From the NCBI RefSeq assembly GCF_000022485.1, contig NC_012623.1, positions 2,258,501-2,322,500 on the forward strand: a stretch of DNA of 64,000 nt, read 5' to 3'. Shown here one piece after another: positions 35,871 through 43,902 of the stretch. The notes under the pieces were generated by a model. That model was not told where the DNA came from. It was given only the letters and a program-made list of their open reading frames with translations, and ran no database searches. Position 1 is the stretch's first letter; every line of letters starts with the position of its first letter. Made by a program: the position numbers and the translations under genes. The stretch comes from Sulfolobus islandicus Y.N.15.51 (lineage in GTDB: Archaea > Thermoproteota > Thermoprotei_A > Sulfolobales > Sulfolobaceae).

Positions 35871-35969
35871 TTCAGTAATAAATCTTTCGCTCAAACTTCA
35901 AGCATAGTACTAGCTAACATTGCCACGTGGGTCCTTTCAACCCACGTGGCGATTCGGGGGAGGGCTTAC
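35871..35969 (-). ncRNA. Candidate structured RNA region in the IS110 element 1 right end
   Basis: A 29-base perfect hairpin (GCCACGTGGG...CCCACGTGGC, 35922-35950) lies in the non-coding DNA after the transposase. IS110-type elements encode bridge RNA in a non-coding end, and in the IS1111 branch it is the transposase-distal end. The solo copy at 43759-43866 keeps the stem with one changed pair. Whether it is transcribed is unknown. Confidence 0.35.
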
Positions 35970-37037
35970 TTATTTAGGCTCATAAGGCCTATTATTATAC
36001 CAAACACTCCAAACAACCCTTGCCAACTTCCTAGCCAAAGCAACATACAACTTCCTACCTTTCAACCTATCCTTGTGTGTCTCATAAAACTTCAACAAAG
36101 TAGGGTTCCTAGAATAACTCCTCATTGCTAAAAAGTAGAACAAGCTACGCAAGTACTTATTACCCCTCTTGGAAATCCCCCTACTTACCACAGCCTTCCC
36201 GCTCCTCTCCACTACGGGATCTAAACCGCAATAAGCAACAAAGGACTCTGGTTTAGGAAAACGCTTAACATCACCAACAATACCAATAATAATACCAGCT
36301 GCAAGCTTCCCAACACCTGGTATCGTTAATAGGACGTGGTCTTGAGGGACTTGCCCTTCAATCATCCTCCTAACCTCCTTCAACCTCTCTTGAATCTCAA
36401 GGAGGTTTTTAGCCAAGATTTTGATCTCCTCAAGCACTATTGGCGTATATTCAAGTTGGTAGAGCTCTTCTCGTGTAAAATCTCCTTTCGCAAGTTTTTC
36501 CAACCTGTCCTTGCTTACCTTATCGTTATCGCTTACTAGGAATAATGCCCTCTTTAGCCTGTTCTTGTATTTCGTCTCTATGTCCTTTAGGAAGAGTGTT
36601 GTCATTTCCTTTAAGGGGTTGTAATCGTACTCCTTAGCCTTGTTAACCATGTTTTCTAATTTTTCTGCGTCGTAAAAATCTGTTTTCTTTCCCCTAAACT
36701 CCTTTTCCCTTGATAACACGTTTGGGCTGACTTGTAGTACTTTTATCCCTTTCTCCTTGAAGTATTGTGAAGGCCTTATTGCGTATACTCCGGTAGGCTC
36801 TAGGACTATTACGCAAGGTTTCATCTTGAGGATTTCCTCATAACCCTTCTTACTGTTCTCGTATCTTCTCACCCTCCCCCTGCTAGTTATTAAATGTTCT
36901 TTTGATATATCTATTCCTATTACCCCTACCTCTTTGTCACACCTATATTCGTGAATTTTATCATAATGTTCAGTCCGACGGTAGGGGTTAGTCACGCCCG
37001 TAGCCGAAGACTTTGCTTCAGAACTCACGTCGACCAT
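35970..37037 (-). CDS. IS110-family transposase (DEDD RuvC plus Transposase_20), element 1
   Basis: 355 residues. GVIGIDISKEHL (first Asp), VIVLEPTGVYA (Glu) and KKTDFYDAEKLENM (two Asp) form the DEDD RuvC-like site. The C-terminal Transposase_20 domain reads LLTIPGVGKLAAGIIIGIVG, SFVAYCGLDP and GISKRGNKYLRSLFY, with conserved Ser/Arg residues. These recombinases insert DNA under the direction of a bridge RNA. The gene is uninterrupted and may be active. It resembles ISC1190/ISC1229 of S. solfataricus (from memory). Confidence 0.9.
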   Translation of the reverse strand: MVDVSSEAKSSATGVTNPYRRTEHYDKIHEYRCDKEVGVIGIDISKEHLITSRGRVRRYENSKKGYEEILKMKPCVIVLEPTGVYAIRPSQYFKEKGIKVLQVSPNVLSREKEFRGKKTDFYDAEKLENMVNKAKEYDYNPLKEMTTLFLKDIETKYKNRLKRALFLVSDNDKVSKDRLEKLAKGDFTREELYQLEYTPIVLEEIKILAKNLLEIQERLKEVRRMIEGQVPQDHVLLTIPGVGKLAAGIIIGIVGDVKRFPKPESFVAYCGLDPVVERSGKAVVSRGISKRGNKYLRSLFYFLAMRSYSRNPTLLKFYETHKDRLKGRKLYVALARKLARVVWSVWYNNRPYEPK

Positions 37038-37082
37038 GTTTCCCCAGTCGAGGAGAGTATTACTCTCCCCGACTAATAAACC

Positions 37083-37304
37083 TATATAGGTTTTCCCTTG
37101 TATTCTATTGATGTCCAGTCTATTGATATTTTTACACGTTTTCTTCCACCTAGTTCCTTAACGGAAATCGTTTTGATCACGTTTAGCATTTGGTCTATTA
37201 CTTGTGGTTGTTCTTCCACGTAGTTTCTAACTGTTTGTGGTGATATGCCAAACTCTTTTGCCTTGTTTTCTACTGAATCTTTTGTTAGTGCTGCTGTTAC
37301 AAGG
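37083..37304 (-). pseudogene. ISH3/IS4-like transposase, middle piece (copy C)
   Basis: The reverse strand reads VTAALTKDSVENKAKEFGIS, PQTVRNYVEEQPQVIDQMLN, then KISIDWTSIEYKGKP. It parallels the copy B fragment (ACLWNDSVESKSRAYGVS, PQTVRNYVEEQGMEVIEKLL, VSIDWTTKTWYGRP). SIDWT holds the first catalytic Asp. It is bounded on both sides by IS110 elements. Confidence 0.75.
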
Positions 37305-37331
37305 CACTACATGCTGACGCCTCTAACAAAC

Positions 37332-38492
37332 CTATGGGGATAACGAGTCTAGCGCGTCTCCCACGTCGAAGTCCTTGACATTAACTTCCTTACCCCTAGG
37401 AATCCTAAAACTCTTCTTGACAACTCCCTTGTAAACACCGTCCTTTATAACATGATAACAAATGCTTGCAAGCTTTCCGGCAAGAGCACAAGTAGCTTGA
37501 GTAACACTCTTCCCCCTAGCAATAAGCCTCTCATAATACCCTTTAAAAGGCTCAAGACCCCTAGCAACCTTGGCAACCAAGTAGAGAGCTCTACGCAAAT
37601 ACTTATTACCCCTAATCATACCGGAGTGAGACTCGCTATCACCACTCTGCTTAGTTTTGGGTGCAAAGCTTGCATAAGCCCTAGCAGCCTTAGAACTGGA
37701 AAAACGGGAAACATCACCGAACTCAGCGTAAATAGTTGCAGCACTAATCAAACCAATCCCGGGGATCTTACTCAACTCAATTACTGGTTTTGGAATCTTG
37801 GAAATTATCATATCCTCAACCTCCTTAATCATTTTCTCCAAGTTTTTTAACAGTTCAACTAATTGTTTTAACGCTAGTTTTTCCGCGTCGTTTAAGTTTC
37901 TCCCTAGTTTTTCTTTTAGTTCCTCCTTCTCTTCCTTGCTTAGTCCCTCCCCCTTTACTAGCTTTTCAAGTAGTTTTCTTCCCTTCTTGTCGAATGGTTG
38001 TATTTTATATCCCGCGAATTCTAATATTTTCCTTATCTCGTTCTTTACTTGTGTTGTCTTCTCTACTAAGCTTTCCCTATATCTCGTTAGTTCTCTTAGC
38101 TCCATTATTTCTCCTGTTGGTATGTATGATCCCTTGATTACTCCGGTCATGTGTGCTACTAGTAACCTTTGTGCGTCGAGTTTGTCTGTCTTTTTCCCTA
38201 GTATTTCTGTTAGGTGTAGTGGGTTTATTACTGTTACCTTGTATCCTTTTTCCGTTAGTTTTTCGTGTAGGTAGAAGTAATATATTCCAGTTGCCTCTAT
38301 TATTCCTTCCTTATATTCTCCTAGGAATTTAATTAGTTCCTCTATTCCCTCGTTGTCGTGGTTGAATTCCTTTACCTCCTTGACGTATACTGCTGATTTT
38401 TCTTGTTCTACTACTAGTTCTCCCTTTGCTGCTGTTAGTTTGCTTTGTGAAATATCAATTGCGAAGGCCTTGTTTGTAACTTTTAATTCCAT
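37332..38492 (-). CDS. IS110-family transposase, element 2
   Basis: 386 residues. FAIDISQSKL (Asp), EGIIEATGIYYFYL (Glu) and KKTDKLDAQRLL (Asp pair) form the DEDD site. A charged coiled coil (about 140-225) joins it to the Transposase_20 domain: LSKIPGIGLISAATIYAEFG, AARAYASFAPKTKQSG and GMIRGNKYLRRALY. The gene is complete with no frameshift. It differs strongly from element 1, so two independent IS110 lineages hit the same host transposon. Confidence 0.9.
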   Translation of the reverse strand: MELKVTNKAFAIDISQSKLTAAKGELVVEQEKSAVYVKEVKEFNHDNEGIEELIKFLGEYKEGIIEATGIYYFYLHEKLTEKGYKVTVINPLHLTEILGKKTDKLDAQRLLVAHMTGVIKGSYIPTGEIMELRELTRYRESLVEKTTQVKNEIRKILEFAGYKIQPFDKKGRKLLEKLVKGEGLSKEEKEELKEKLGRNLNDAEKLALKQLVELLKNLEKMIKEVEDMIISKIPKPVIELSKIPGIGLISAATIYAEFGDVSRFSSSKAARAYASFAPKTKQSGDSESHSGMIRGNKYLRRALYLVAKVARGLEPFKGYYERLIARGKSVTQATCALAGKLASICYHVIKDGVYKGVVKKSFRIPRGKEVNVKDFDVGDALDSLSP

Positions 38493-38780
38493 GCTTGTGT
38501 ATTACGCGTTTCTCGAGATATTTTTTGTTCTCATAATACCTTGTTTTCTTTGCATAGTGTTAAGTGTTTCAGCCCCTAGAGTATTTTGTTACAACCTCCT
38601 ACTCGGGGGTTTTTATCCCCTCTTGTTAGATCGTTCTAGGGGCTTCACAGCTAGCCTTGTAGATGGGGTTTTATCCCCATGTTTTCTATGAGCTTATGTT
38701 GTTTTTCTCCTTACTTGTTTATTTCCTTTTCTCTTGTAATACTTGGTTTTATTCGTTCTCTTGTTTTGCGTGGATTGCCC
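38493..38780 (-). ncRNA. Candidate bridge RNA region in the IS110 element 2 left end
   Basis: The non-coding DNA before the transposase contains nested hairpins. GCCCCTAGA (38572-38580) is the exact complement of TCTAGGGGC (38635-38643). Inside lies GGGG-TTTTTAT-CCCC (about 38605-38619), and just outside is a second GGGGTTTTATCCCC (about 38662-38676). Bridge RNAs of IS110-type elements come from this location and have stem-loops with target- and donor-binding loops. The RNA itself is inferred. Confidence 0.45.
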
Positions 38781-38902
38781 CGTAGGAGGAGGAGTGTTTT
38801 CTTGACTTCTTCTGCCCTTCTTCCCTTGAAGTTTATGATGGAAAATAATTTTTCCTCGATTTGCACACGTATTTTAGGGGAGATGTAGTCTGGTGTTGTC
38901 AA
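38781..38902 (-). pseudogene. ISH3/IS4-like transposase, N-terminal piece (copy C)
   Basis: A TTG at 38902 starts a frame reading TTPDYISPKIRVQIEEKLFS then INFKGRRAEEVKKTLL before leaving the family sequence at the IS110 element 2 boundary. It matches LNFKGKKGEEVARTLI of copies A and B. The frame continues by chance to 38711. Confidence 0.7.
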
Positions 38903-38940
38903 GTGTTTCTCCCCTAAAGTAATACCAGACTACATCTCCC
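38878..38940. repeat. Long inverted repeat at the transposase start (copy C)
   Basis: The 20 bases at 38878-38897 pair with those at 38921-38940 at 19 of 20 positions. The TTG start codon (38900-38902) lies at the edge of the loop. The sequence is unlike the copy A/B hairpin, yet the placement is the same. Confidence 0.75.
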
Positions 38941-39028
38941 TTAACTTTTTCTCTAATTACAAAATTTTCTGGGTTAGAAAAAATTATACAATGCAATTAT
39001 TTTTGTAAAATGAATTTGGGGTCTAAGG

Positions 39029-39885
39029 TTACATTCTGTAGGGATTGAATAAAAAATATCGTCAGTAAGAACTGTAATATATTTTTTACTTTCTAATTTT
39101 ATTTTCTTATCTAAATTTAACAAATCATAATTATTATAATCTAACAAAGAAACATCTTTAGAATTAACCGTAGAGTATATGTAATTTGCTAGGGAAGATT
39201 TTGCGGAGCGTAATGGACCTACTATACAGAGATTATTACCTTCAAGAATAATTGACTTCCCCCATTCAGCTAAATCTACGAAAAAGGGTTCTATATCAGC
39301 TATATTCACTTTATCTCCTAACGGTTTAATATCCTTTTGACTAATGATTTTCTCTGCACTAGCGGGCAGAAGTCTTAATGCGGAGTCAAGCCTGTAATAT
39401 ATTAATTCTTTCCACGTTTCACTTAACTCGCCCCATGCCTTTTTAAAATCTATATCCCTAGGTAAGACTAGTCCTAAAGCATAAGTTATGCTATCCTCTT
39501 TACTTATATCTATTTTAGGAAATGAGGAGTACAATCTCTTTACTCCTAACACAACCTCTAAGATCTTATCTAACTTACCTTGCTTATATAACTCGATTCC
39601 TTCATTTACTAATTTAGGTATGATTGTAAAATAATTTGGCATGGCAACAGTTGAGTACATTAAAATTTTAGATATTACCTTATCATCCTTTATACCATAT
39701 TTATATATCCTCTTAATAGCATCTATATTCTTCATACTTACTGCATTTCCTCTAAAATCTAGACAAGGAGATTGAAGAGATAGTGTATTAACTATTGATA
39801 CTTTACCTAATAAGAGGTCTATTATGTAAGTTCTTCCTTCTATTATACCCCTTCTAATTTCCTTATATTTTATTTTTCCACTCAT
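39029..39885 (-). pseudogene. P-loop ATPase, 3' end cut by transposon copy C
   Basis: The frame starts at 39885 and reads about 285 host residues before running into the IS end at 39028 (the last residues, IHFTKIIALYNFF, are IS-encoded; stop at 38974). CIVGPLRSAKSSLANYIY is a Walker A-like loop (GPLRSAKSS), unusually far from the N-terminus (near residue 223), and KYITVLTDDIFYS looks like Walker B. The first 200 residues are mostly helical and unfamiliar. Its start overlaps the end of a small P-loop gene by 23 bases. Confidence 0.6.
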
Positions 39886-40069
39886 TTAACTCATCAACAC
39901 TGTTGAATTTTTTAGGCAATTCAATAAATTGTATTCCCTCATTTTTATACTTATTATAAAATTTATTTATCAGAGTAGTTTTGCCACTAAAAGGTAGACC
40001 TCCTATAAATACCTTATCTTTATCGCTAAGCATCTCTTCAATGTGCTTTGCTTTGAAAATTCTCCTCAT
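39863..40069 (-). CDS. Small P-loop protein
   Basis: 68 residues. VFIGGLPFSGKTTLINKFYN (about 19-38) is a complete Walker A loop followed by one strand. The remainder of a normal NTPase fold is absent. It may be the detached N-terminal end of a larger ATPase, or the first half of a protein continued by the overlapping frame from 39885, which has its own P-loop. Function unknown. Confidence 0.5.
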   Translation of the reverse strand: MRRIFKAKHIEEMLSDKDKVFIGGLPFSGKTTLINKFYNKYKNEGIQFIELPKKFNSVDELNEWKNKI

Positions 40070-40159
40070 TTAAAATTCATGTTTAAATATAGAATTAAAG
40101 CATTATGGTTAGGTAGTTTAAAGAGTTTTGCAACAAAAGACGATATAAAAAGATTATAA

Positions 40160-40525
40160 ACTATTATTACAGGTTTAGGTGCAAGGTGGGGACTATTAAA
40201 TGAAGAAGCTTTTAGGCAAGGCGTATATGAGATTATAAAGTCTGAGGGAATGGTTGTCAGTAAGGAGCTACTATACGATAAAAATGGGGAAGTTTATGGA
40301 GAGCCATCTGATGTCGAATATGATTTAATAGTAAAGGACGGGAACATAATAATGATAGAAATAACTTCAGCTATAAAAAGAGGAGATCTGCCTGTAATTA
40401 AGAAAAAGAAAGAATTTTACGAGAAAAACAGAAACGTTAAAATATCTAGAGTAATAGTTGTAACACCTTTTATACATGACAAATATCCAGGTAAACTAAA
40501 GGCAATGGGAAAAGATATGGAATAG
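40160..40525 (+). pseudogene. PD-(D/E)XK nuclease-like protein (DUF3782 type), N-terminus missing
   Basis: The open frame begins after a stop at 40157-40159, without a start codon before the internal ATG at 40250. It contains GLGARWGLLNEEAFRQGVYE, GEPSDVEYDLIVKDG and IIMIEITSAIKRGDLPVI. GARWG plus D...EIxS matches the C-terminal nuclease-like domain of an archaeal family with an N-terminal coiled coil. In EITS the usual K of E-x-K is T. The coiled-coil half is gone. Relatives vary between strains and their role is unknown. Confidence 0.6.
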
Positions 40526-40546
40526 ATATAATTAATCCGTAGATTG

Positions 40547-40732
40547 TCACGCCCTTATGGAGATGATATCGTGACGAGAATTCAACATCTCTTCAACAAG
40601 TAAAGCTATGGGAAGCTCTGTTACTTTCAAAGGGTAAATATTAATGTTAACGAAATCATATCCTCTTTCATGTAGGTCATCTTCCACAGTAGAAAAAGCC
40701 TCGATAGTCTCGTAATCTTCAGCAATTCTCAT
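40547..40732 (-). CDS. Short unidentified protein or fragment
   Basis: A 61-residue acidic frame (MRIAEDYETIEAFSTVEDDL...) from 40732. It could be the tail of a small nucleotidyltransferase-type protein, but no motif proves it. It lies among decayed genes, so it may be a remnant. Confidence 0.3.
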   Translation of the reverse strand: MRIAEDYETIEAFSTVEDDLHERGYDFVNINIYPLKVTELPIALLVEEMLNSRHDIISIRA

Positions 40733-40768
40733 GAATATAAATGATCGAATCCAGCTATTTATATCATT

Positions 40769-41331
40769 TTATAATTGTCGGAACTCGTTCTTAAAAACAT
40801 AAGTTATTACCAAAGTGTAGGAAATTAAGAGAATTGACGCAGTTACAACTACTTCCTTCTGACCAACGATTAAACTTAAGTACGAAAGCGTTAAGTTTCC
40901 CAAAGTATTGAACGCGCTTCCTAAAGTTGCAATAAAACCGTTATATGATGCAATAGATTCCTTAGGTATTCTCATTTGGATTATCGGTGATATAAAGGAA
41001 CCGTAAAGAGTAAGTAAAAGCCAGAATAACGCTATGTGAATTATTGAAAAATTGACCGGAGTAAACAATAGGGAAAAACAATACAACGGCAGTTACTAAA
41101 CCCCTAAACAATAACACAACGGTGAGAATATTGCCTTCTTTATACTTCTCTGTGACGAAAAGAGAGATTCCGCTATACAATAGAGAAAGTGAGTAATAGA
41201 TAGTGTAGTTGAGGAGGAATGAAGAGGTTTAGTAAAAGAAGATTAGGAAAACCGGCAAAATTCCGTTTATAAAATTACCTAATATTGTATCAATAAAGGA
41301 GAATAACACAATCCCTCTCCTTCTGGATAAC
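40769..41331 (-). pseudogene. MFS-type transporter, C-terminal remnant
   Basis: Pieces of one hydrophobic protein lie in two frames. RGIVLFSFIDTILGNFINGI is followed by an in-frame stop, then YSGISLFVTEKYKEGNILTV to FFPIV, a shift near 41070, and FTPVNFSIIHIALFWLLLTL to the stop at 40769. SPIIQMRIPKESIASYNGFI resembles the loop before the eleventh helix of MFS transporters. The N-terminal half is missing. Confidence 0.6.
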
Positions 41332-41485
41332 GGAGAAGGTTAGAGAGAAAACTAACTTAGCATTTCCAGTCCCTTTAGGGTATTTTATGAAAAAGATTAT
41401 ATTGGTTAACATCCAAACTTTTACAAAAACTAGAAAAAATCTGGACAGAAACTAGCTCAATAAGTATGAGAGGAAAGTCTTTGCT

Positions 41486-41508
41486 ATGAGAAAATTTTAT
41501 TTTCTCAT
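41486..41508. promoter_or_regulatory. Perfect inverted repeat upstream of the ParA-like gene
   Basis: ATGAGAAAA (41486-41494) and TTTTCTCAT (41500-41508) are exact complements with a 5-base spacer. They lie 18-40 bases before the ATG at 41526, over the expected promoter. This position suits autoregulation or a centromere-like binding site. Confidence 0.55.
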
Positions 41509-41525
41509 TTTGCCACTTATCTATA

Positions 41526-42263
41526 ATGAAGATTAGGGTTAGTATTATAAGTTTAAAAGGAGGTGTAGGGAAGACAACAATAGCATTGAATACTGCATTA
41601 TATCTTTCCAAGAGATATAATGTGTTATATATTGATAAGGATCTACTTTCCATGGGGTCTTTAATTTTAGGATTTAATGGTCTTGGTTTCCATAAAGCAA
41701 TAGTAGAAGGTTTAGGCAACCAGCAATATGAGTATAAGGTTAATAACAACTTAACGTTATTTAAGTTATATAGTGAACCTGTAAATGAGAAAGAGTTACA
41801 TGATAAGATGAAAGACATTGGTGAAAAAGCTAAAAAAGCTTACGTTGATGTTATATCGAAGGGCTATGATGTAATCATAGTAGATTACGGTAGAATTTTC
41901 AGAACTAATGATCCATTAGTGTATGACGAATACGAAATGTTTAAGAAAAATTTCCCTGACTATCTCATAGCTACAGTAGGAATTACTGACGCCATTAGGA
42001 ATGATATTACAAATGTCGTAAAATATTTTTTAGATACAATAAATGGAACTAAAGCAAAACCCCTCGCTTTCGTAATTAACATGGTACCTCCGATAAGTGA
42101 TATTCAGAAAGAAATTGGCCAAATGGCTAGAGAAATTAGTGAGATTGTAAAATGTGATACACTTATCATTCCCTTTAACGAGAAGTTGGTACAATATAGC
42201 AATATAGGAGAAGTGGAAGAAATGCAGAAGTTGGGAAAATTAATAGAGGGAATTTTATATTAG
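41526..42263 (+). CDS. ParA/MinD-type ATPase
   Basis: 245 residues. SLKGGVGKTTIALNTALYL (9-27) is the deviant Walker A with the signature Lys, YIDKDLLSMGS the switch region, and YDVIIVDYGRIF Walker B. ParA/MinD proteins position DNA or complexes by ATP-dependent dimerisation. No ParB or plasmid replication gene is nearby. In an IS-rich zone this suggests the relic of an integrated plasmid. The protein itself looks complete. Confidence 0.85.
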   Translation: MKIRVSIISLKGGVGKTTIALNTALYLSKRYNVLYIDKDLLSMGSLILGFNGLGFHKAIVEGLGNQQYEYKVNNNLTLFKLYSEPVNEKELHDKMKDIGEKAKKAYVDVISKGYDVIIVDYGRIFRTNDPLVYDEYEMFKKNFPDYLIATVGITDAIRNDITNVVKYFLDTINGTKAKPLAFVINMVPPISDIQKEIGQMAREISEIVKCDTLIIPFNEKLVQYSNIGEVEEMQKLGKLIEGILY

Positions 42264-42290
42264 AGATAGCATTCATACTCATTAATAAAA

Positions 42291-42566
42291 ATGTTGTCGA
42301 CACTCGATAACCAATTAAAAGGGCTATATTACGTTAAAGGTAAGGACTTCGAAATAGATTTTTATGACGAAATTAACTCACGTCTGCTGCAAGTGACTTA
42401 CGCTTCAGATAAGATCGAAGAGAGGGAGATAAGATCTCTTCTAAAGGCTGAGGAAATGTTAAGAACTAAGGAGTTAATAGTGATCACTTACGATATTGAG
42501 AGCGAAGAGGAAAGGGAGGGTAAGAAGATAAAACTCATCCCCTTATATAAGTTTTTATTGACCTGA
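42291..42566 (+). pseudogene. DUF4143-type AAA ATPase, C-terminal fragment
   Basis: The frame reads GLYYVKGKDFEIDFYDEINS, LLQVTYASDKIEEREIRSLL, KELIVITYDIE and IKLIPLYKFLL. These are the closing segments of archaeal/bacterial AAA proteins with a C-terminal DUF4143 (nuclease-like) domain, ending 'IPLWKWLL'. The ATPase part is absent. A complementary N-terminal fragment of the same kind lies at 47981-48194. Confidence 0.65.
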
Positions 42567-42660
42567 TTTAGGTAGTCTTCTTTATTTATTATTATGTTAT
42601 TACTCTTCATCGACTCTATAGCTTTAAATTACCATGTATTAAAAAACACTGAAGTATTAA

Positions 42661-43539
42661 TTAAGACAAATCATCATATACTTTTATGAGTGTATGTGTT
42701 CCCTTTTCTCCTAATCCTTTAGCTACTAGGGCATTATAAAGTTGTAGTGTTAGTGCTGTACCAGGTAAAGGTACATTTAACTTATTTGCCGTTTCCAATA
42801 CGTACTTTAGGTCTTTCTTTAAGTGTGCAGCTCTAAATCCTGGTTCGTAATCTCCTTTCATCATTTTCGGCATATAGTATTGCACAGTAAAGGAGTTGGC
42901 AGCACCCGTGGATAGTACTGTGAATAGCTTTTCCATGTCTATTCCCGCCTTTTTAGCTAATGCCATTGCCTCTGCTACCGCTAACATGTTTATTCCAACA
43001 ACTGTCTGATTTAATAGCTTGAGCATTTGCCCATTGCCTACTCCTCCTGCATGAACTATTGTCTTTCCCATGGCCTCAAATATGGGTTTAACCCTTTGAA
43101 AAATCTCATACTTTCCCCCAACCATTATCGTTAAGGTGCCTTCTCTTGCGCCTTTATCACCTCCAGTAACTGGGGCATCTAAGAACTCAATACCGTACTT
43201 GGCTAATCTCTCCGCGAAGTTTCTTGCGTATTCTGGTGAATTTGTACTCATATCAATAACGATTAAGCCTTGATGTACTCCTTGAATCACACCATTAGGT
43301 CCAAAGAGTACTTCCTCAACGTCTGGTGCATCGGTAACCATATCTATTACTACATCTGATTTCTCAGCTACTTCCTTTGGCGTATTTGCGATTGGTATGT
43401 CAAGTTTTGCGAAGAGTTCTGTCTTACTTTTCGTTCTGTTATAGACTATTAATGGGAATCCAGCTTTGTGTATCCTCATTGCCATGGACCCTCCCATTAT
43501 GCCTAGTCCTATAAAACCAACTCTCATACTTGACTCCAC
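42661..43539 (-). CDS. Beta-hydroxyacid dehydrogenase (HIBADH/tartronate semialdehyde reductase family)
   Basis: 292 residues (the Met at residue 5 is an alternative start). VGFIGLGIMGGSMAMRIHKAG is the NAD(P)-binding fold, IDMSTNSPEYARN and DAPVTGGDKGAREGTLTIMV are the substrate motifs, and GNGQMLKLLNQ has the catalytic Lys. Enzymes of this family reduce or oxidise short 3-hydroxy acids such as 3-hydroxyisobutyrate, tartronate semialdehyde or succinic semialdehyde. It appears intact although surrounded by decayed genes. Confidence 0.9.
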   Translation of the reverse strand: MESSMRVGFIGLGIMGGSMAMRIHKAGFPLIVYNRTKSKTELFAKLDIPIANTPKEVAEKSDVVIDMVTDAPDVEEVLFGPNGVIQGVHQGLIVIDMSTNSPEYARNFAERLAKYGIEFLDAPVTGGDKGAREGTLTIMVGGKYEIFQRVKPIFEAMGKTIVHAGGVGNGQMLKLLNQTVVGINMLAVAEAMALAKKAGIDMEKLFTVLSTGAANSFTVQYYMPKMMKGDYEPGFRAAHLKKDLKYVLETANKLNVPLPGTALTLQLYNALVAKGLGEKGTHTLIKVYDDLS

Positions 43540-43758
43540 CGCTTAATAATATTGGTAATAGTCTCTAAAGCTTTGTGGTTGAGAAAAGGTCTCTATTTAT
43601 GTATTGTATTTAATAGATGTTGTTGTATTGCTTTGTTTAATGCTTCAACTTCCTTAGACGTTAGACTCATCGATTTTCCTTAAATTCGAAGAGAAGCGTT
43701 AAATTAAAAGTAAGTTTCACGTTAGTTTCGGTAAAATTGAAATAATTTATAAGGTAGA

Positions 43759-43866
43759 ACCTAAATAGATAAGCCCTCCCCTCAATCACCACGTGGGTTG
43801 AAAGTGCCTACGTGGAAATGTTAGCTGAGACTGTGTTTCAAGTTCGATCGAAAGATTTATTACTTA
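43759..43866 (+). repeat. Solo right end of IS110 element 1 type
   Basis: CTAAATAG.TAAGCCCTCCCC, the hairpin CCACGTGGGTTGAAAG..CC.ACGTGG and GAAAGATTTATTAC follow the right end of IS110 element 1 (35871-35969, other strand) in the same order. No transposase accompanies it. It may be a deletion relic or a small non-autonomous derivative. Confidence 0.65.
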
Positions 43867-43902
43867 GCTCCACACTCTGCTTTTAATTAAATATAAATAT
43901 TG

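Larger units (their letters stand above)
35871..37080 (-). mobile_element. IS110-family element 1
   Basis: It consists of the transposase gene 35970-37037, a short left end (to about 37080) with the hairpin GGAGAGTATTACTCTCC near 37052-37068, and a longer right end of about 100 bases with CCACGTGGG...CCCACGTGG (35922-35950). The right end recurs alone at 43759-43866. It sits in the transposase of copy C without an evident target duplication, as is usual for IS110. Confidence 0.75.
37305..38780 (-). mobile_element. IS110-family element 2 (ISC1491-like)
   Basis: It contains the transposase gene 37332-38492 and a long non-coding left end of about 290 bases (38493-38780). The right end is very short (about 27 bases). 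About 1.48 kb in total is close to ISC1491 (name from memory). It interrupts the transposase of copy C shortly after residues EEVKKTLL. Confidence 0.75.
35164..39028 (-). mobile_element. ISH3/IS4-like transposon copy C, carrying two IS110 elements inside its transposase gene
   Basis: The outer ends are CCCTAGACCCCAAATTCA (35164-35181) and TGAATTTGGGGTCTAAGG (39011-39028), complementary at 17 of 18 positions and similar to the ends of copies A and B. The transposase reading from 38902 is split in three: a start piece (38780-38902), a middle piece (37083-37304) and a final piece (35214-35870). IS110 element 2 (about 37305-38780) lies between the first two and IS110 element 1 (about 35871-37080) between the last two. 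Reading across the joins restores the family sequence. Confidence 0.75.

Noticed and set aside
37452-38274. Ser-rich plus frames opposite IS110 element 2
   Set aside because: Antisense shadows of the intact transposase.
41375-41818. 147-residue reverse frame
   Set aside because: Antisense to the ParA-like gene, which has a clear Walker motif.
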